From the NCBI GenBank assembly GCA_013398955.1, contig VWPU01004022.1, positions 1 to 64,000 on the forward strand: a stretch of 64,000 bases of DNA, read 5' to 3'. This document shows, piece after piece, positions 59,901 through 64,000 of this stretch. Origin of the DNA: Callaeas wilsoni. Taxonomy: Eukaryota > Chordata > Aves > Passeriformes > Callaeidae. The position numbers were made by a program, and so were the translations under genes. The notes beneath the pieces were generated by a model. The model was not told the origin of the DNA, ran no database searches, and saw nothing but the letters and a program-made list of their open reading frames with translations. The stretch's first letter is position 1. Each line of letters begins with the position of its first letter.

Positions 59901-60180
59901 AAAAAAGAGGAAGGATGAGGGAAGAGTGCGAGGTAATGCTTTCCACAGGTTTGTTTTTTGGACTGGTACTGCTTCACTGTCAGGAGGTTTAACAGTCTCA
60001 GTCATGCCAAGTTCCAAAATGAACTGTGAAATCCCACGGCATCTCCTCTCAGGCCCAGGCAGTAACAGCGTGGTGCCTGTTTGCGTGTCCCCGTTAGGAT
60101 CTGAAGGAGTTCCTAGGCTGGGAGGGGGCACGGCAGGAGCGGGGATCCCGGGCACTCGGGGAGAGCTGGAGGCGAGCAGC
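56980..60180. other. Intronic stretch with one candidate regulatory segment
   Basis: Mostly ordinary DNA. Bases 59560-59760 include a POU-octamer-like ATTTGCAT at 59718 and an unusually protein-like minus-strand frame (59443-59688) that begins at GTG, not ATG, has stops just upstream and lacks splice sites. It may be a conserved non-coding segment rather than a gene. A T10 run lies at about 59471-59480. Confidence 0.4.
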
Positions 60181-60183
60181 ACG

Positions 60184-60509
60184 TCCCGGGGCGGGCTGTC
60201 CCGGCTGGTGGCTGTCCCGGCTGGTGGCTGTCCCGGCTGGTGGCTGTCCCGGCTGGGCTGCCCCGGCTGGGCTGTCCTGGCTGGGCTGTCCCGGCTGCTG
60301 GCTCGCCCGGCTGCTGGCTGTCCCGGCTGGTGGCTGTCCCGGCTGGTGGCTGTCCCGGCTGGTGGCTGTCCCGGCTGGTGGCTGTCTCGGCAGGTGGCTG
60401 TCCCGGCTGGGCTGCCCCGGCTGGTGGCTGTCTCGGCTGGTGGCTGTCTCGGCAGGGCTGTCCCGGCTGGTGGCTGTCTCGGCAGGGCTGTCCCGGCTGG
60501 GCTGTCCCG
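60184..60509. repeat. Minisatellite of 14- and 16-bp units, chi-like (TCCCGGCTGGTGGCTG)
   Basis: Sixteen-base units TCCCGGCTGGTGGCTG alternate with 14-base units TCCCGGCTGGGCTG and variants (TCTCGG, GCTGCTGG, CAGGTGG) over about 325 bp. The 16-mer contains the octamer GCTGGTGG, identical to the E. coli chi sequence and often noted in eukaryotic minisatellite cores, present about ten times. Long Gly/Ala/Pro/Leu-rich or Gln/Pro/Ser/Asp-rich frames on both strands are artefacts of the repeat. Confidence 0.95.
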
Positions 60510-60511
60510 TG

Positions 60512-61460
60512 TTTGCGGGCCTCTTCTTGCTGCCCACTTGGAGGTTCTCTTTGGAACTGGCAGGTGTGGGAGCTCAAGTGAGAAGCGTTGCCCTGCCCTT
60601 AATGCTCTCAGTGCTCGCTGCCAAGTACAGGACAGAAAATGGAAAAATACTCTGTTTAATCCTGAGGAAGGGTGGCCATTGTGTGCAAGAAAATGGGATT
60701 TTCAAAAGGCATCTGTCTCTGTTAAAACGTGTTGGAAATTTCAGAGCTTTTCCAGGATCCCACCTGGCCAGCTCCCCACAGTTTACATGCCAAGTGTGAT
60801 GTTCTGTGGCATGGAATATCCCTGTGGCCACTTCGGGTCAGCTGTTGTGGCCATGCTCCCTCCCAGGTTCTTGGGCACCTCCTCGCTGGCAGAGCTTGGG
60901 AAGCTGGAAATTCCTTGCTTTAGAGTGGGCACTACTTAGTAACAACTAAAACATCAGTGTGTCATCATTATTCTCATCCTAAACCCAAAACACAGCTCTG
61001 TCCCACCTACTAAGAAGAAAAGGAAGTCTCTCCCCGGACATTCCTCTACATGACTTCAAATCTCTTTTTTAATATTCAGATTGCTTGTTGAGTGGAGTTT
61101 AGTTCTGGGGTAGCTGGGATTAACTTCTGTCTTTTTTTGTTGAAGATTTATATTGAACTAACCTGGAAGATATCGAGGTGGGCATTGTTAAGGGAAGAGT
61201 GACTGGGGTCAGTGGATTAGATGGAAAATCACCGACTGCAGTGATGGATAAGCATCCTTTGCAAAATGCAGGGGGTGTTTCATGGGAGGGCAGGTGAGAG
61301 GAGAGGCGTGGCAGGGACCAGAGGTGTGTTTGTCCGGGAGCAGCCTCTGGAGGCAGCCAGCACTGGGGAGGCTGCCGGGGCGATGCTGAGAGCCCCGGCT
61401 GGGCTGGTGTCCCCTGCACCTGGGGAGCGGCCCGGCTGTCCCTGGGGCAGAGCTGTGGCT
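60512..61460. other. Intronic stretch, nothing specific
   Basis: Single-copy DNA, GC-rich from about 61280 to the next array. No exon or element is recognised. Confidence 0.4.
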
Positions 61461-61463
61461 TCC

Positions 61464-61755
61464 TGGGGACACGGAGGCACGGGGACATTGGGACATGGGA
61501 TCACGGGGACAGGGGGACACGGGGACATTGGGACATTGGGACACGGAGACATGGGGACACGGAGGCATGGGGACATTGGGACATTGGGACACGGGGACAT
61601 GGGCACATGGGAACACGGGGACATTGGAACATTGGGACACGGGGACATTGGAACATTGGGACACGGGGACATGGGCTCATGGGCACATGGGAACACGGGG
61701 ACATGGGGACACTGAGACATTGGGACACGGGCACACGGGGACACGGGCACGGGGC
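61464..61755. repeat. Minisatellite, 9-bp unit (GGGGACATT / GGGACACGG), about 32 copies
   Basis: About 290 bp consist of nonamers of the form GGGACAYNG, with the variants GGGACATTG, GGGACACGG and GGGCACATG interleaved and few other changes. Minus-strand translation is a monotonous Val/Pro/Met/Ser/Cys/Gln/Asn-rich repeat because nine is divisible by three. It ends in GGGGCGAGCCCG at about 61755. Confidence 0.95.
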
Positions 61756-61759
61756 GAGC

Positions 61760-63814
61760 CCGTGGCTGCATCCCGCAGCTCCTGCCTCGGCTGCCGGGCT
61801 CGCCTGCTCACGCGCCACTCACTCAAACTAACACTCCTGGAGTGTCTGAGTTGGCAGCAATTACAACCCGCATCATTTCCAGAAGGCACTGCCCAGTGAG
61901 GGAACTTGGCTAAAATGTGGAAGACTTTGGCTCAGTTTCTGGCTTTTACCACCTGTTATGGCTCCAAAACCTTTGAGTCACTTATTCTTTGTACTTTAAT
62001 GCTTTTTTTCCTGAGCAAGCAATATAAATATTTCAAGTTTACATTTGTTTGTTGCTTCCAGACACACTGAAGATATACACAAATACATTCTCACCCTATT
62101 GCAAGGATTACAAGTGGAAATCCTGCAACTGAGGGTTAATTGCTGGCTTTCTCTCTGTGTATTTCTTAGGCTAGAAGTAGTCCAGTAAGTCCTGATACTG
62201 TTTCAGGCGATTCTTCATCTTTCTGGATTCACTTGGGATGGGGAGCACAGGTGAGCTTTATGCTGGTTAATGAGACAATGCTGAGAGAGATTGCCACTGT
62301 GATGAACAGAGATGTAAGTGAAAAGAAGTAGGCTTGTAAGTAAGGATCCATGAAAGTGGGGTAGCCTCTGCCCTAGCTGTATTCATTCCTGCAAAAAACA
62401 TGATAAAATGTATTTTCTTCTGGTGGGACTAACTGTGTTATCTCTCCTAAACTGTTTTGCACTCTGCCGAATTTAAGTAGGGTGTGAAAGTTGCTGGCCT
62501 GAGCTGCCATCGAGTACTCCTCCTCTCCTTTCACCTCCTCACCCCTCCATTGCTGCTTCATTCCTTTTAATAACGTTATTAAAACCTGGTAACTCGTTAT
62601 TGCTCGTTGCCCTTTAAAGTCAGCTGAGCAGTATTGATTTGCAGTGATAGCAAATTGATCCATTAAAGCCGAATGTGGCTTGACAGATGCCCTCAGTGCC
62701 AGGGTCTCGGGGCGGGCAGGGCAACTGTGTCCCCCGGGAGGGGCAGAGCAGGCACCCCACGGCACACCAAGCACACAGGTGCCTTTCAGCCTTCAGTCGG
62801 ACACAGCTATGGATTTGTTTGCTTGCATGTCCCAGAAACTGGTCTGAGCAGCTTCTTGTTGTGCAATTATTTACTGGTTTAACTCACGCCTTTGAAAGTG
62901 CCCCGCGAGCTAAGAGATTCTTTGGCTTCAGCCCTCGGAAGTGTCTGGCATCTGTCAGAGGCTGACTGCCACCTGTAACTGCACCCCGAGCAGGGCTGGC
63001 AGTGCTGCCAGCCGAGCTGCTCCTGGGGGTGCTCGCTGGGTCTGCCCAGGGACAGCGTTCTGCGCTTTGCCATCTGCCCCCGGGCCAGCAGCACCTCCTG
63101 CTCAGGAGAGGAGCTTCCCACAGCCAGGAATGTTCTGGTTCAGAAGACAATGGGTAATGCACGCCGCAGGATGGAAAGGTTACAGATTGCTCAGCGTGAC
63201 TGATGGCAACTTTCATGAGGAACTGGATTTTAGATATAATCTCCAACAGCTACCTTTGGGAACTTGTGCAAAACCAAAATAGTCAGAAGTGTCAGAGGAT
63301 GCTGCTGGTTTTTCCTGAGCTCCATCTATTTAGATTTGTGTGACCTGATAAAGCATTTCCACCCTGCTGGTTTGACCTTTGACTGTATATTTGAGTTTTA
63401 TTTACTGTTCTTTTTTTTCCAGCTTATATTGCTGTCTAAGTACATAAAAATATATTCCTGAGGCTGTAGTTAATACCTTGATCTTTAGGCATAGGTTCCT
63501 TCCCTTTTGACTCCCTGCATTTCTGGCTTGGCTGTCACTCTGGTCCGGAGATGCTCTACCCAGACTCTGAGTGCTTGTATTAGAGGGTGGCTGTTTACTC
63601 ATATTATAGAAAGATGTGCGTTAAAAGTGAAGTGAAATATGTGAAGGTGAAAGTGTGTATGTGAGTATACATTCCAGTTGTTGGCTTTTGCCCTCAAAAT
63701 GCCTTCTGGACACCTAAATTGCTTTATTTCCTGGGAGTCGAGTCCCTTTCTCTTCCCAGCTCTGGGTGAGGGGAGGCAGCCAGGTCTGAGCTCTTTGTTA
63801 CCTCCACAGGGAGG

Positions 63815-63815
<1 letters not shown>
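61760..63815. other. Intronic stretch, nothing specific
   Basis: Single-copy DNA with a GC-rich patch at 62970-63120 and a T run at 63411-63418. No gene or element is recognised. Confidence 0.4.

Positions 63816-63817
<2 letters not shown>

Positions 63818-63867
<50 letters not shown>
63818..63867. repeat. (TTA)n microsatellite, about 16.7 copies
   Basis: An uninterrupted TTA/ATT trinucleotide run of about 50 bases. Uninterrupted runs of this length are usually length-polymorphic. It encodes nothing credible, although it gives an apparent poly-Tyr frame. Confidence 0.97.
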
Positions 63868-64000
63868 TTTGAAGGCACCAGGCCTGTGAAGCCAGGTCAT
63901 CTCTGCTCACACATCTTTAATCAGATCATTTACTGAAAACGTGGGGGTTTATGGCAGAGCTGGCTGTAAGTGCAAATTAATCTGCTGCTTCTGCACCTTC

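Larger units (their letters stand above)
96..64000 (+). other. Long first intron (at least 63.9 kb), no internal exon recognised
   Basis: After the donor at 96-97 the sequence is dense in stops in all six frames except within tandem repeats. The non-repeat open frames, up to about 190 codons, show no recognisable domain and no frame flanked by both a good acceptor and a good donor. The whole interval behaves as intronic DNA containing old SINE relics and minisatellites. The intron's 3' end is not seen. It is also possible that exon 1 belongs to a short transcript and that part of this interval is intergenic; the sequence alone cannot tell. Confidence 0.45.

Noticed and set aside
61209..61899. 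Frames rich in Met/Ser/Pro/Cys/Asn/Val or Gly/His/Thr
   Set aside because: Product of the 9-bp unit; no non-repeat coding sequence on either side.

Overview
This window looks like 64 kb of vertebrate, most probably avian, nuclear DNA made up almost entirely of one long intron. It has no operons, no tightly packed reading frames and no convincing internal coding exon. A bird is suggested by four things: very few interspersed repeats, one short tail resembling the 3' end of a CR1 LINE, several old MIR/CORE-SINE-like relics with no L1 or Alu-type insertions recognised by eye, and many GC-rich minisatellites of the kind seen on small or subtelomeric bird chromosomes. This assignment is inference from the reading; no database was searched.

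Layout. Bases 1-95 are very GC- and CpG-rich and end in a good 5' splice donor (CCCAG|GTACGC). They look like the 3' part of a first, probably 5'-untranslated, exon on the + strand, with a nine-codon upstream ORF. CpG-rich sequence fades by about base 240. From base 96 to the end I find only intron-like DNA: stop codons in every frame outside tandem arrays, AT-rich stretches, old SINE relics, and islands of GC-rich tandem repeat. The gene could not be identified from the 95 exon bases.

The striking content is a series of about eleven tandem arrays, concentrated in the 3' two thirds: 12.92-13.28 kb (69-bp unit of three 23-mers), 25.69-25.81 kb (17 bp), 30.39-30.65 kb (66-81 bp with nested 15-mers), 36.41-36.44 kb (5 bp), 40.60-40.67 kb (23 bp), 42.48-43.13 kb (78-bp dimers decaying to 39-bp monomers), 50.40-51.34 kb (58-bp dimers decaying to about 29-bp monomers), 53.51-53.72 kb (purine-rich, 86-bp duplication), 55.52-55.87 kb (72 bp, containing the only N), 60.18-60.51 kb (14/16 bp, chi-like) and 61.46-61.76 kb (9 bp). 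A (TTA)n microsatellite lies at 63.82 kb. Most long open frames in the window fall inside these arrays. They result from periods divisible by three or from units lacking stops, and should not be called genes.

Three local GC-rich islands (25.5-26.06, 31.75-31.97 and 53.28-53.85 kb) could be intronic CpG islands or alternative promoters. Nothing points to a previously undescribed gene system. The most interesting signals are the shared architecture and shared TGTCCC core of several minisatellites that otherwise look independent.
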